From a virus, in IMG/VR virus record IMGVR_UViG_3300014838_000409, positions 1-26,467 of that record: 26,467 nucleotides of DNA; one strand, given 5' to 3'. Positions within the stretch are counted from its first letter, which is position 1, and each line of letters opens with the position of its first letter. Shown piece after piece: positions 13,457 to 22,248 of this stretch. The translations under genes and the position numbers were made by a program. The notes below the pieces were generated by a model that was not told where the DNA came from, made no database searches, and saw only the letters and a program-made list of their open reading frames with translations.

Positions 13457-14263
13457 ATGACATTTGAAGAATCAATGGATCGATGCAATACGCAACGCAA
13501 TCCATCGGCAAATTGGAAGGTGATGGAAAAGGCGTATAACGATTATTATTTGAATTATCAAGGCGACCGAACTCCTAAGATACCAAAAATCATTCATCAA
13601 ATATGGCTTGGTTCTCCATTTCCCGATAAATACAAGATTCTGACTGACCGTTGGCAAGAAATGCATCCTGATTGGACGCTTATATTATGGGACGATGACA
13701 AGATTAAAAATTTCGGACTTACTAATCAATGGATGTATGATAATACTTACAACCCTGCGTCCAAATCAGATGTCGCTCGCTATGAGATTCTTTACAGTTA
13801 TGGTGGAGTTTATGTGGACACCGATTTTTATTGCTGTAAAAACTTGAACGACTTATTGTATCTCGATTTCTTTGGGTATGCCGCTGGTTCGTATGACAAA
13901 TCAGCAATTCCTGCCAGCCTTCCACAAAGTCTATTCGGATGCTCTCAAGGAAACGAACTACTCGCAAATGTAATCCGACATATCGCACAACAATCTAACG
14001 TTCCACATTCCATAGCAGATATAATACAAATAACTGGCCCAGATATGTTCACCCGGGAAATTCTAAAAGAGTTGGATAAACATCCAATGAGTGTGGTATT
14101 CCCCCCGAACTATTTCACTCCATTTCCGGGACAATTTCGTGAAAATATTCGCAACTTAAACTTTATCGATATACCACGATGCGTATCACATTACGCATAT
14201 CCCGAAACGTATGCCATTCATTTGCATTATTGTAGTTGGCAAAATCCCGATCTATTAAAATAA
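13457..14263 (+). CDS. GT32-type glycosyltransferase (sugar-binding region with DXD motif)
   Basis: A 268-aa enzyme with the Gly_transf_sug signature: IPKIIHQIWLGSPFPDKY (from about residue 42), WTLILWDDD, and SDVARYEILYSYGGVYVDTD (104-123), where D121 and D123 form the DXD metal site. This family includes Och1-like mannosyltransferases and bacterial capsule or toxin-type enzymes, and donors vary. The end overlaps the next gene by one base within TAATG, which suggests coupled translation. It is likely cytoplasmic. Confidence 0.88.
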   Translation: MTFEESMDRCNTQRNPSANWKVMEKAYNDYYLNYQGDRTPKIPKIIHQIWLGSPFPDKYKILTDRWQEMHPDWTLILWDDDKIKNFGLTNQWMYDNTYNPASKSDVARYEILYSYGGVYVDTDFYCCKNLNDLLYLDFFGYAAGSYDKSAIPASLPQSLFGCSQGNELLANVIRHIAQQSNVPHSIADIIQITGPDMFTREILKELDKHPMSVVFPPNYFTPFPGQFRENIRNLNFIDIPRCVSHYAYPETYAIHLHYCSWQNPDLLK

Positions 14264-15243
14264 TGAAAGACATTCAAATTTGTTTGTTTAACACTACCGA
14301 GAGAAGATTGCCGATTGCATTTGGAAATGTTGCCCAACTGTCCAAAATCAATCCATCAAATTTAGATCGACTAATATTAAAGATATTTTGCTATAGGTGT
14401 CACGAGCATCAATGGAAGAAACAAATGGAAGGTTCAGCCATACCGTTTCAAATTTATGCGATGCCAGCACCGGGCGAGATGTTGGGATACACCGGATATG
14501 ATTACAAAGAGCGAACACAGATTTGCATGGAAAGTGACCACAAGTATTCCATTCGTATTGACGACGACTTGTTCATATCAACTCCGCTGTGGAGCTTTAT
14601 GTTAAATACGATAGACGAAGTTTTATCGCAGGAAAGGGTTCATGCCTATTCCCCACTATTCAGCACCGCCGTTCCGCACGTTGATTTGTTCACGGACGAT
14701 TTCCTGTCAGAGACAGACAAAACCATCCTAGAATCAATTTACAAAAAAGATGGGGTTCCCGCAACACCGTGGTTTCCATATGATGATTATGTTCACGTCC
14801 AAAAAGTAATTTTAACGATGGATAAATGGGACAGAAATTTATTTTGGAAGGAAGTTCTAAACCACAGAACCGTATATCAAACTCTACACCCCATAAAATT
14901 TTCATCTGACGCAAACATCTTTCTGACAAATCAGATATTGTCCAACTTCCATAAAATATTGGAAGAACAAGAATATGAATGCGTAGCTATCGCAGGTATG
15001 CCCAATAGTCATTGGACATGCACTCGGACATCTAACTGGAAACGAGCATTCATGGAATTTGGTGGACCACATGATGCGTGGGATGAAATGCCGATGCAAT
15101 GCAACGAACGAAAATATGGAATGTCATCCGTGTTCATAAAACGGGGATTTGCCGTTCATCCATGTCATGCCAGCGTCCCAAACAGAGAAAAAATAGATGA
15201 GCAATATGCATTGTTTATTTCCAAAATAGGAGAAAATAAATGA
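14263..15243 (+). CDS. putative GT-A glycosyltransferase, family not recognised (326 aa)
   Basis: I do not recognise the family with certainty. YSIRIDDDLFIS (D100-D102) looks like the DxD metal site of a GT-A glycosyltransferase in a proper strand-turn-strand context, and the start IQICLFNTTERRLPIAFGNV fits a first strand and helix. The gene lies within a run of glycosyltransferases. The C-terminal half has several Trp/His/Cys-rich stretches (SHWTCTRTSNWKRAF, HPCHASVP). The ATG at 14263 overlaps the preceding stop (TAATG); an upstream in-frame start at 14236 would lie inside the previous gene. The stop overlaps the next ATG (ATGA). Confidence 0.6.
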   Translation: MKDIQICLFNTTERRLPIAFGNVAQLSKINPSNLDRLILKIFCYRCHEHQWKKQMEGSAIPFQIYAMPAPGEMLGYTGYDYKERTQICMESDHKYSIRIDDDLFISTPLWSFMLNTIDEVLSQERVHAYSPLFSTAVPHVDLFTDDFLSETDKTILESIYKKDGVPATPWFPYDDYVHVQKVILTMDKWDRNLFWKEVLNHRTVYQTLHPIKFSSDANIFLTNQILSNFHKILEEQEYECVAIAGMPNSHWTCTRTSNWKRAFMEFGGPHDAWDEMPMQCNERKYGMSSVFIKRGFAVHPCHASVPNREKIDEQYALFISKIGENK

Positions 15244-15953
15244 ACATCGCACCAAAATGGACAGAATTATCGAATGAACAACAATTGGAGTATTTACTTG
15301 GCGGGCAAATCAAACTCGAAGAGTGGTATATCGACGAGGCTCAGACCCGCAAGCAAGAGCCATACTCAATCGAGGAGTATTGCAGGCGTATTCGTAACCG
15401 TGAAGTCAATTACTATGGTGAGACTGACAAGTGGCTCTATGAAGCCCTCGAACTATGTCCGATTGAAGCCTTAAAGGTTGCCGTAATGGGTTCTACCCAA
15501 CCTTGGTATGAGAGCGTCGTTTTGGAATTTGGTGGAAAACCTACCACCATTGAATACAATCTCCCGGGGTATAACCATCCTGAAATGAAGGAGATGTTGA
15601 TTCAAGAGTATTGGAAGAATCCTATTCAGTTCGATGTCGCATTTTCCATATCCTCGTTTGAGCACGATGGTCTCGGACGCTATGGAGACCCGCTCAATCC
15701 ACACGGAGACCTTCGGGCAATGGCGGATATGAAGAAGATTATCAAGAAGGATGGTATCTTGTTTCTCGCCGTTCCAATTGGATTGGATAAAGTGGTATGG
15801 AATGCCCATAGAATCTATGGACCGGTCAGGTTTCCGCTACTTATCAACGGTTGGCAACTTGAGGGCTGTGTTGGGATGAATGATGATTACCTCACTCGGG
15901 ATACTGGACAGTCGGGTGCCTATCAACCGATTTTGGTTCTAAGAAATATCTAA
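15240..15953 (+). CDS. DUF268 (SAM-methyltransferase-like) protein
   Basis: A 237-aa protein whose core matches the DUF268 family as I know it: VMGSTQPWYESVVLEFG, TIEYNLPGYNHPEM, FSISSFEHDGLGRYGDPLNP, HGDLRAMADMKK and AVPIGLDKVVWNAHRIYGP. The overall order (a glycine-containing first loop, an acidic residue after strand 2, then FSISSFEH where methyltransferases have their fourth strand) is that of Rossmann methyltransferases, though activity has not been shown as far as I know. Such genes are common in bacterial polysaccharide clusters. It has one of the few good ribosome sites in the window, AGGAG at 15228-15232, 7 bases before the ATG, and its start overlaps the previous stop. Confidence 0.82.
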   Translation: MNIAPKWTELSNEQQLEYLLGGQIKLEEWYIDEAQTRKQEPYSIEEYCRRIRNREVNYYGETDKWLYEALELCPIEALKVAVMGSTQPWYESVVLEFGGKPTTIEYNLPGYNHPEMKEMLIQEYWKNPIQFDVAFSISSFEHDGLGRYGDPLNPHGDLRAMADMKKIIKKDGILFLAVPIGLDKVVWNAHRIYGPVRFPLLINGWQLEGCVGMNDDYLTRDTGQSGAYQPILVLRNI

Positions 15954-15988
15954 ATGGAAAATATTCTTGCGCCACAGCCAACTCAAAA

Positions 15989-17002
15989 TTGAAACATATT
16001 AGCATGACCACCGCATTTTTGACAGAAATGGGATTTACGGGAAAAGTTCCACTCAATCACCCCAACATGAGAACGGAGTTTTCATGGATGGCGACGTTAC
16101 AGTCAGACCACTTCAATATACATCAATACGAGATGGTCAAAAATTATGATGCGGTGTTCGTCATATTCCCAAAAGCCACAGTCAAACTGAATATGGTTGG
16201 AATGGAAATGACCACCACAGGAATAGACAAAGATATTACGATATATTCCAACCCCGTCATAGAAACACTCAAGAAAAATAATAGATTGGCATGTGTAGTT
16301 CAAGAAGGTCCATGTTATCTATTTAACGAGTATGATTTACCCAACCAGTTCAATTTCTATAATCAATTATCGGAATGCGACATCATATTTGCCCATAACG
16401 AATATGATACACATTTTTTCAAGGGATTATTCCCACGGACTAAAATAAAACGTATTCCAACCTTGATGATTGTCAATAAGGATACTTGTCCATCTGTATG
16501 GACCCCCGAGGAAAAAGCCATTATCAGTGGAAACTTTTGTAGATGGTATGGAGGATTTCAGAGCTATCTTGTAGCTACCGAGTTCCAATGCCCCATCTTT
16601 GTGCCTGCATCTCACTGCAAGCGTCCCGGTGAGGAGCAGGTGCCTAATTTGAATCATATGCCTTGGGTGTTTTGGACAGATTGGATGGAACACCTATCTC
16701 ATTTTAAATATGCCGCCAGTATGATGCCCACCATTGCAGCAGGAACATTCAGTGCCAACTGTGCTTATTATGGTATTCCATGCATCGGAAATGAAAAGGT
16801 AGATACACAGACGGAGTTTTTTCCCGACTTAAGTGTCGATGTTCACGATGTGTATGAAGCCCGTCATTTGGCGATTATGCTTCGTCAAGACAAACAGTTC
16901 TATGACAATTGTAGTAATCATGCCCGTCTCAAATTCAAAAATAGTGTCCACGGAAACCCAGACCTTTGGTTGGAAGAAATGAACGAATCTATCTATGGAT
17001 AA
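15989..17002 (+). CDS. glycosyltransferase-like protein, family not recognised
   Basis: A protein of up to 337 aa. There is no clear family signature. The second half has the feel of a GT-B donor domain: GGFQSYLVATEFQCPIFVPA, FKYAASMMPTIAAGTFSANC, YYGIPCIGNEKVDTQTEFFP and DVYEARHLAIML resemble the regions around the donor pocket of GT4 enzymes. It lacks an E-x7-E motif. The context within the glycan cluster supports a sugar-related role. The start is unclear: TTG at 15989 (TTGA with the end of a tiny upstream frame) or ATG at 16004. The end overlaps the GT2-GT11 fusion gene by 8 bp. Confidence 0.6.
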   Translation: MKHISMTTAFLTEMGFTGKVPLNHPNMRTEFSWMATLQSDHFNIHQYEMVKNYDAVFVIFPKATVKLNMVGMEMTTTGIDKDITIYSNPVIETLKKNNRLACVVQEGPCYLFNEYDLPNQFNFYNQLSECDIIFAHNEYDTHFFKGLFPRTKIKRIPTLMIVNKDTCPSVWTPEEKAIISGNFCRWYGGFQSYLVATEFQCPIFVPASHCKRPGEEQVPNLNHMPWVFWTDWMEHLSHFKYAASMMPTIAAGTFSANCAYYGIPCIGNEKVDTQTEFFPDLSVDVHDVYEARHLAIMLRQDKQFYDNCSNHARLKFKNSVHGNPDLWLEEMNESIYG

Positions 17003-18524
17003 CAACTTCGTTATTTTAATTGGAAGTCATAACAATGCCCAATGGGTTGAAAGTAACCTCAACTCTGTGCTTGTCCAAAACTATCCAAACTATAAGGTCG
17101 TTTATTTCGACGATGCTTCCACAGATGGAACCAAAGATGCCGTGGCAAGAAAGATTGAGGGCGACTCACGATTCACTATTGCTAATGTGGAAGAAAGAAA
17201 ATACAAGACGTGGTTCTTTTCCAACATTGAACATTTTAAGGAAATAAACGATAATGATATATTAGTATTCCTCGATGGCGATGACATGTTATATTGTGAA
17301 AACGTTCTTTCCTATCTGAATGAACTATACAACCAAACAAATTGTTGGATGACCTACGGTGGCATGGTGGTATGGAAGGGCGGGGAAGACCTTATTGAAC
17401 CATTTCCCCAAAATAGTGAAATTCCTCCACAAGTTTCAAAACAAAAACTATTTCGCAAGGATACATGGAGGACATCCCACCTAAAGACCATGCGAGCATT
17501 CGTATGGAAACGGATAGATAAAAATGACTTAATGCCCAATGGAATTCCATTGGTTGGACCCGATGATTTGGCAATCATGTTTGCCGCATTAGAACTGACG
17601 CCTGCCGACAAAATTCAAAGGGTCACCGAATCCATTTACCTTTACAACCATACCCAAGCGAATCAAAAGAGCCGAGCCTTCACGGACAATCAAGCGGTTG
17701 GTATTGACTATGAGTCTCCCATTAGAGCACGCAATCCGTACGATACTATCCAAATCATTTCTCCCACACTTGCGGGAGGACTCGGCAATCAGATGTTCGA
17801 GGTTGCTGCCGCCGCCTCTTTAGCCAAAGATAACAATGCGTTGCTCGTGATAAACCCTAATGAACACATTCTGCCGAACCAAGGTAGGAATATAAACATC
17901 TATTTATCCAATATATTTCGTAAAGTCGCCACTGATAGCAATCCTCCGTGTAAGCAGGAATATAAATGGGACCAAATGTCTTATGCCCCTATCCCATTTC
18001 AACCCGACACTAAACTCAAGAGTCATTTTCAATCGTTCAAGTATTTTGACCACAATCGGGACTATATCCGAGACCTGTTCGCCCCATCTAAAGATATTTT
18101 GGATAAAATAATAGACACATATCCAGATACATCCAATATTACCGCTATACAAGTAAGAAGAGGTGATTATATCAAATTTCCAAACCATCACCCTCTATTA
18201 TCATCAGAATATTATGCTAAAGCGGTAAATTCCCTTGCTTCTGAGAAGGTATGGGTGTTTAGTGATGATATTCAATGGTGTAAAGAAAACTTGCATTTCT
18301 ACTGTCCCGTCGAATACATAAAAGATGAGGACTACATCGAGTTATATCTCATGAGTCTATGCAAAAACATTGTTATATCAAATAGTTCTTTTGGGTGGTG
18401 GTCGAGCTATTTATCTAATGATTCTAACGTATATGTTCCTCCGATATGGTTTGGAAATGCCCTAATAAATAATGGATTTAAATATGAAGACTTGATATTG
18501 CCAGAATGGCATATAGTAAAATGA
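16995..18524 (+). CDS. GT2-GT11 fusion: glycosyltransferase plus alpha-1,2-fucosyltransferase domain
   Basis: A two-domain enzyme of 509 aa. Residues 1-240 are a GT2 domain: VILIGSHNNAQWVESNLNSV, FDDASTDG (D39/D40) and the metal site LDGDD (94-97). Residues ~255-509 are a GT11 domain: LAGGLGNQMFEVAAAASLA (GGLGNQ at 261-266), the GDP-fucose-binding VRRGDY (387-392) and SNSSFGWWSSYLS (around 462-474). The known GT11 family is alpha-1,2-fucosyltransferase (or galactoside 2-L-fucosyltransferase). The two active sites could add two successive sugars, the second being fucose. The linker at 225-255 has no motif. No frameshift is visible, so the fusion is real in this sequence. The stop overlaps the start of an inserted endonuclease gene (ATGA). 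Confidence 0.9.
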   Translation: MDNNFVILIGSHNNAQWVESNLNSVLVQNYPNYKVVYFDDASTDGTKDAVARKIEGDSRFTIANVEERKYKTWFFSNIEHFKEINDNDILVFLDGDDMLYCENVLSYLNELYNQTNCWMTYGGMVVWKGGEDLIEPFPQNSEIPPQVSKQKLFRKDTWRTSHLKTMRAFVWKRIDKNDLMPNGIPLVGPDDLAIMFAALELTPADKIQRVTESIYLYNHTQANQKSRAFTDNQAVGIDYESPIRARNPYDTIQIISPTLAGGLGNQMFEVAAAASLAKDNNALLVINPNEHILPNQGRNINIYLSNIFRKVATDSNPPCKQEYKWDQMSYAPIPFQPDTKLKSHFQSFKYFDHNRDYIRDLFAPSKDILDKIIDTYPDTSNITAIQVRRGDYIKFPNHHPLLSSEYYAKAVNSLASEKVWVFSDDIQWCKENLHFYCPVEYIKDEDYIELYLMSLCKNIVISNSSFGWWSSYLSNDSNVYVPPIWFGNALINNGFKYEDLILPEWHIVK

Positions 18525-19435
18525 AGAAAAAAACACAAGAAGAATTTATAAATGCTGCTTCGAAAAAACATAATAATAAATATGATTACTCAAAATCAAT
18601 TTATAATGGATGTAAGAAAAAAGTTATAATCATATGTAAGAAACACGGAGAATTTTTACAAGAAGCGTGGTCACATTTAAAAGGATTTGGATGCTCGGCA
18701 TGTAGTAATAATCTTAAATCTAATACTCCACAATTTATCTCTCAAGCGATTCAAAAACACGGGAATGAATATGATTATTCAAAATCAACATATAAAAATA
18801 AGAATAAAAAACTCGATATAATATGTAAAATTCACGGAGTTTTTTCTCAAACTCCAACGAACCACTTATCCGGACAAGGATGCCCTGCATGTTACGGCAC
18901 ATTTAAAAAATCGTCGGTAGAATTTATAGCAGACGCAATCAAAAAACACGGAAACATATATGATTATTCTCATATAAATTATTCGACGGCACATTCTCCT
19001 GTAAATATAATATGTAAAATTCATGGAAAGTTTTCCCAGACTCCACACAATCATCTAAAAGGACATGGATGTCCATCATGTTGTTCTTCATGGGGAGAAA
19101 CACGAATTGAACAGTGGTTGAAAATGAACAATATTCAATATGAACGACAAAAAACATTTTCCAATCTGAAAAATCCAAAAACCAGTTATCCATTAAAGTT
19201 TGATTTTTATGTTTCCTCGAAAAATTTACTAATTGAATATGATGGAGAACAACATTTCAAACTAGGAAGTATATTCGGAAAACATCAAATAACAATAAAA
19301 AATTTGAGAGATATAAAATATAGGGACAAAATAAAAACCAAATATGCAAAACACAATAAAATTCGACTATTAAGAATTCCATATACAGAATTCCCTAAAA
19401 TTCACGCAATACTAAATGAAAAAATAGTTCTATGA
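18521..19435 (+). CDS. homing-type endonuclease: three DUF723-like zinc repeats plus PD-(D/E)XK-like nuclease
   Basis: A 304-aa protein. Three ~58-residue repeats (about 5-62, 66-123 and 128-185) each follow 'F...A...HGN.YDYS...Y......V.IICK.HG.F.Q....HL.G.GCP.C', with paired Cys/His that should bind zinc and contact DNA. The last ~115 residues form a Vsr/DUF559-like nuclease: GETRIEQWLKMNN, then FDFYVSSKNLLIEYDGEQHF with its D...ExD/H catalytic set, and IRLLRIPY. ATGA overlaps join it to the fusion gene before and the GT10 gene after. It is clearly more AT-rich than they are (14 of 60 G/C at 18601-18660 against 22 of 60 at 19681-19740), consistent with transfer. The ATG at 18521 is chosen over an upstream in-frame start inside the previous gene. 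Confidence 0.88.
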   Translation: MKKKTQEEFINAASKKHNNKYDYSKSIYNGCKKKVIIICKKHGEFLQEAWSHLKGFGCSACSNNLKSNTPQFISQAIQKHGNEYDYSKSTYKNKNKKLDIICKIHGVFSQTPTNHLSGQGCPACYGTFKKSSVEFIADAIKKHGNIYDYSHINYSTAHSPVNIICKIHGKFSQTPHNHLKGHGCPSCCSSWGETRIEQWLKMNNIQYERQKTFSNLKNPKTSYPLKFDFYVSSKNLLIEYDGEQHFKLGSIFGKHQITIKNLRDIKYRDKIKTKYAKHNKIRLLRIPYTEFPKIHAILNEKIVL

Positions 19436-20301
19436 ATACGATTATATATCACACCAGTGAAACCCAAGCCAATTACGTAGAACAAATCCCACCTCGGGAT
19501 AACACATGGGCATGGGCTACCGGGCATCCAGATGGAAACATGCACTTCTTCGAGGATGATAAACTCCCAACCCACATTAATTATAAAGGAAAAAAAGTGG
19601 CGTGTCTTATCGAATGTCCTGCAATCATGGATTATTGCAAGGGAAATTATCCATCGGTGTTTCACCCTTACCAATGGATTATAGACAATCACCAATACTT
19701 TGATGTCATTATGAGTCCATTCACTTACTTGAAGGACGTGGTTGGTGACAAATACTGGTGGATTCCCGCCGGTGGAAACCGTATCGAATTTGAAAATTTT
19801 GGGTTGTGGGAGAAAGAACGAATCCTCTCTATAGTTGCCTCCGACAAGCAATGGATCACTGGACATAAACTACGTCATCAAATCATTCAGAAGTTCGGCA
19901 GTAAAATGGATGTTTATGGTCGTGGATATAATGACTTTGTTGACAAATATGATAACAATCGCCGTGGAAAAATTATTGCCTTGGGACCATATTATTACTC
20001 ATTAGCCATCATGAATGCTCAATATGATGATTATTTCACAGAAATCTTGACAGATGTCTTGGCATGTGGTACAATACCAATATTCTGGGGCACAAAGAAT
20101 ATAGGAAAATATTTCAATCCCAATGGTATCATTCAATTTAATACCATCGACGAATTTGAATCATTACTTCCTACCCTGACTCCCGAACTGTATAAATCGA
20201 AGATGCCTGCCATAATTGAGAACATAGAGAAGGCAAAATTGTATAACACACGATTTGATTGGATATACGATAATTATCGTTTTTTGCTCGAAACACTTTA
20301 A
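19432..20301 (+). CDS. GT10-type (alpha-1,3/4) fucosyltransferase-like glycosyltransferase
   Basis: A 289-aa enzyme. The C-terminal half follows the GT10 fucosyltransferase pattern: MDVYGRGYNDF, a Y-x-x-x-SLAIMNAQYDDYFTEILTD segment (family: 'FxLaFENs...dYvTEKl'), then CGTIPIFWGTKNIGKYFNP. In GT10 enzymes this region binds GDP-fucose. The first half is variable, as in that family. A second fucosyltransferase domain is present in the GT2-GT11 fusion upstream, so a glycan with more than one fucose-like residue is plausible. In the ancestral order this gene probably followed the fusion gene directly; an endonuclease now separates them. An 18-bp gap follows before the next endonuclease. Confidence 0.8.
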   Translation: MNTIIYHTSETQANYVEQIPPRDNTWAWATGHPDGNMHFFEDDKLPTHINYKGKKVACLIECPAIMDYCKGNYPSVFHPYQWIIDNHQYFDVIMSPFTYLKDVVGDKYWWIPAGGNRIEFENFGLWEKERILSIVASDKQWITGHKLRHQIIQKFGSKMDVYGRGYNDFVDKYDNNRRGKIIALGPYYYSLAIMNAQYDDYFTEILTDVLACGTIPIFWGTKNIGKYFNPNGIIQFNTIDEFESLLPTLTPELYKSKMPAIIENIEKAKLYNTRFDWIYDNYRFLLETL

Positions 20302-20319
20302 TTGGCAATATTTATTGGT

Positions 20320-21231
20320 ATGAGTCGAAAATTAACAATCGCACAATTTAAAGAAAACGCCATTAAAATTCATGGAAATGTTTATGATTATTCAGACTCC
20401 AACTATAACGGATATGAGGAGAAAATATTAATTAAATGCAAAAAGCATGGAAAGTTTTATCAGACCCCACACAATCATATAGGGAACGAGCAAGGGTGTC
20501 CTATCTGTCATAGGTTAACGAAAACGACAAACGAGTTTATAATTAATGCCAAAAAAATACATAAAAATAGATTCGACTATTCGGATACAAAATATATTAA
20601 TAATTACACCCCAGTTATTATCAAATGTCATGTTCATGGCAATTTTACACAATTACCAAAAAATCATCTGAATGGAACTCCCTGTCCAAAATGTTCAAAG
20701 GAAAAAGAAACACACACCACAGATGACTTTATAAAATCGGCTATACAAACTCATGGACAATTGTATAACTATGATGGGGTAGATTATAAAACGTCATATG
20801 ATAAAGTAAAAATTATTTGTCGAAAACACGGACCATTTTGGATAAGACCAAATAATCATTTGGCAAGTAAAAGTGGGTGTCCCAAATGCCGATGGTCTAA
20901 AGGAGAATTAAAAATTTTTAATTACCTAAATGGAAGAAAGATTGAGTTTGAACGGAATAAAACATTTCCGCTTTGCGTAGGTAAAACTGGATGGACTCTA
21001 AAATATGATTTTTATATTCCATCGGTCAAGTTATTAATAGAATACGATGGCGAACAACACTTCAAACCATCCATGATAGGATATTATAAGGTATCAAAGA
21101 ATGATGTCAAAAACAATCAATGTCGTGATAGAATAAAGGATAAATTCGCCAATGATAACGGTATTAAATTGTTGCGGATTCCGTATTGGAAAGAACGCCA
21201 CATCGAAAAAATATTGGAAGAAAATTTATGA
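20320..21231 (+). CDS. homing-type endonuclease, second DUF723-like/PD-(D/E)XK-like protein
   Basis: A 303-aa paralogue of the protein at 18521-19435 with the same plan. There are three Cys/His repeats, for example IKCKKHGKFYQTPHNHIG, IKCHVHGNFTQLPKNHLNG and IICRKHGPFWIRPNNHLAS, each closing with C-x-x-C. The same nuclease domain follows: KGELKIFNYLNG, YDFYIPSVKLLIEYDGEQHF and IKLLRIPYW. The nuclease domains are much more alike than the repeats, as expected if repeats diverge to read different targets. The ATG at 20320 is preferred over a TTG at 20302. It is preceded by ATATTTATTGGT, nearly the same as the bases before the GIY-YIG ATG. It overlaps the next gene by ATGA. Confidence 0.88.
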   Translation: MSRKLTIAQFKENAIKIHGNVYDYSDSNYNGYEEKILIKCKKHGKFYQTPHNHIGNEQGCPICHRLTKTTNEFIINAKKIHKNRFDYSDTKYINNYTPVIIKCHVHGNFTQLPKNHLNGTPCPKCSKEKETHTTDDFIKSAIQTHGQLYNYDGVDYKTSYDKVKIICRKHGPFWIRPNNHLASKSGCPKCRWSKGELKIFNYLNGRKIEFERNKTFPLCVGKTGWTLKYDFYIPSVKLLIEYDGEQHFKPSMIGYYKVSKNDVKNNQCRDRIKDKFANDNGIKLLRIPYWKERHIEKILEENL

Positions 21232-21578
21232 ATGGTGATTACATTAGGGTAATGTCTGATGGAAGTGAATGTTTTGTAAAAGATACGGAAGTATTTTTAT
21301 CTCTTTATACGGAAAAGCCTGATGTATATGTTCGTCCGACAATTCAACAATTTAATTATCTCATAGAAAATGGAATGGGGGATTTTTTAGGAAAACATAT
21401 TGTCGGACAATATGGAGACAACAAAGATTATTTTGTAGAAGAGCACAAAATAAGAAGCATTGAAAAAGGAACAGAAATATGGGATTTGGAATGGTGTGAA
21501 ATTGGAGAATTCTATTTTTTATATGATAACCAATCTCTCACACTAAACCGAGTCGGAACAAAAATAGAAAATTTATGA
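21228..21578 (+). CDS. hypothetical protein (116 aa)
   Basis: I do not recognise this 116-aa protein. It begins MNGDYIRVMSDGSECFVKD and has a mixed, strand-rich composition with VRPTIQQFNYLIENGMGDFL in the middle and no obvious catalytic or metal motif. It overlaps the endonuclease stop before it (ATGA) and the methyltransferase start after it (ATGA). It may be a native cluster gene or a passenger that came with the endonuclease. Confidence 0.6.
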   Translation: MNGDYIRVMSDGSECFVKDTEVFLSLYTEKPDVYVRPTIQQFNYLIENGMGDFLGKHIVGQYGDNKDYFVEEHKIRSIEKGTEIWDLEWCEIGEFYFLYDNQSLTLNRVGTKIENL

Positions 21579-22243
21579 TAACAATAAAAGATGCCATTCC
21601 AAATGGAATACACAATGTCAAGGAATATGTTGATTATACCGATGAATATTTTAAAACTAATGGCGGTTGCTTAAAACAATGGATGATAAATTGTACCCCT
21701 GGGTCTGCCAAGAATCAAAATTTTAATTATCGACTGTACAATCTTATCTCAAGCCGACCATTAACTATACTAGATATTGGATGCGGTGATGGAGCGTTCG
21801 TAGGAGATTGCATTGCGGACGGTTATAACGCCTATGGAATCGAAGGAAATCCATATTATAGAGAACTCGGAGTGCGGTCATGGGGTAAATTTCCATCTAA
21901 TTTCTTTATTACAGATATTGGAAAAGATTTTACTCTCATCGAAAACAATATTACAGTTGCGTTTGATGCCATAACAAGTTGGGAATTTTTTGAACATATT
22001 CACCCCGATGCCGTGCTAAAAATGGCAGAAAACATCAATAAACATTCTAAGGTAGGAACATGGCTTATATTTTCAGCCAGCCAACGATATGATCCACCTG
22101 GGCATCAGACCATAAAAAGTAAGCAGGAATGGATTGAAGTGTTTCAGCATTTAGGTTTTGAAAACACAAATGAAAACTTCGGTGGTGATGTCATTCGAAA
22201 TGAACCTGATAGCATCATCTGCTACATGAGAAAAGTCAAATAA
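21575..22243 (+). CDS. class I SAM-dependent methyltransferase
   Basis: A 222-aa Rossmann-fold methyltransferase. LTILDIGCGDGAFVGDCI (around 63-80) is motif I, binding S-adenosylmethionine. YNAYGIEGNPYY contains the acidic residue after strand 2, and AITSWEFFEHIHPDAVLKMA is the motif IV/post-IV region. YDPPGHQTIKSKQEWIEVFQ near the C-terminus is typical of the Methyltransf_23-type enzymes in polysaccharide clusters. The substrate is probably a sugar or nucleotide-sugar, by context. It is followed by an SDR and an RfbH-type dehydratase. Confidence 0.85.
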   Translation: MITIKDAIPNGIHNVKEYVDYTDEYFKTNGGCLKQWMINCTPGSAKNQNFNYRLYNLISSRPLTILDIGCGDGAFVGDCIADGYNAYGIEGNPYYRELGVRSWGKFPSNFFITDIGKDFTLIENNITVAFDAITSWEFFEHIHPDAVLKMAENINKHSKVGTWLIFSASQRYDPPGHQTIKSKQEWIEVFQHLGFENTNENFGGDVIRNEPDSIICYMRKVK

Positions 22244-22248
22244 CCATT

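Noticed and set aside
15954-15992. 12-codon frame (MENILAPQPTQN) before the gene at 15989
   Set aside because: Too short to support as a gene. It may only be a leader affecting the next start.
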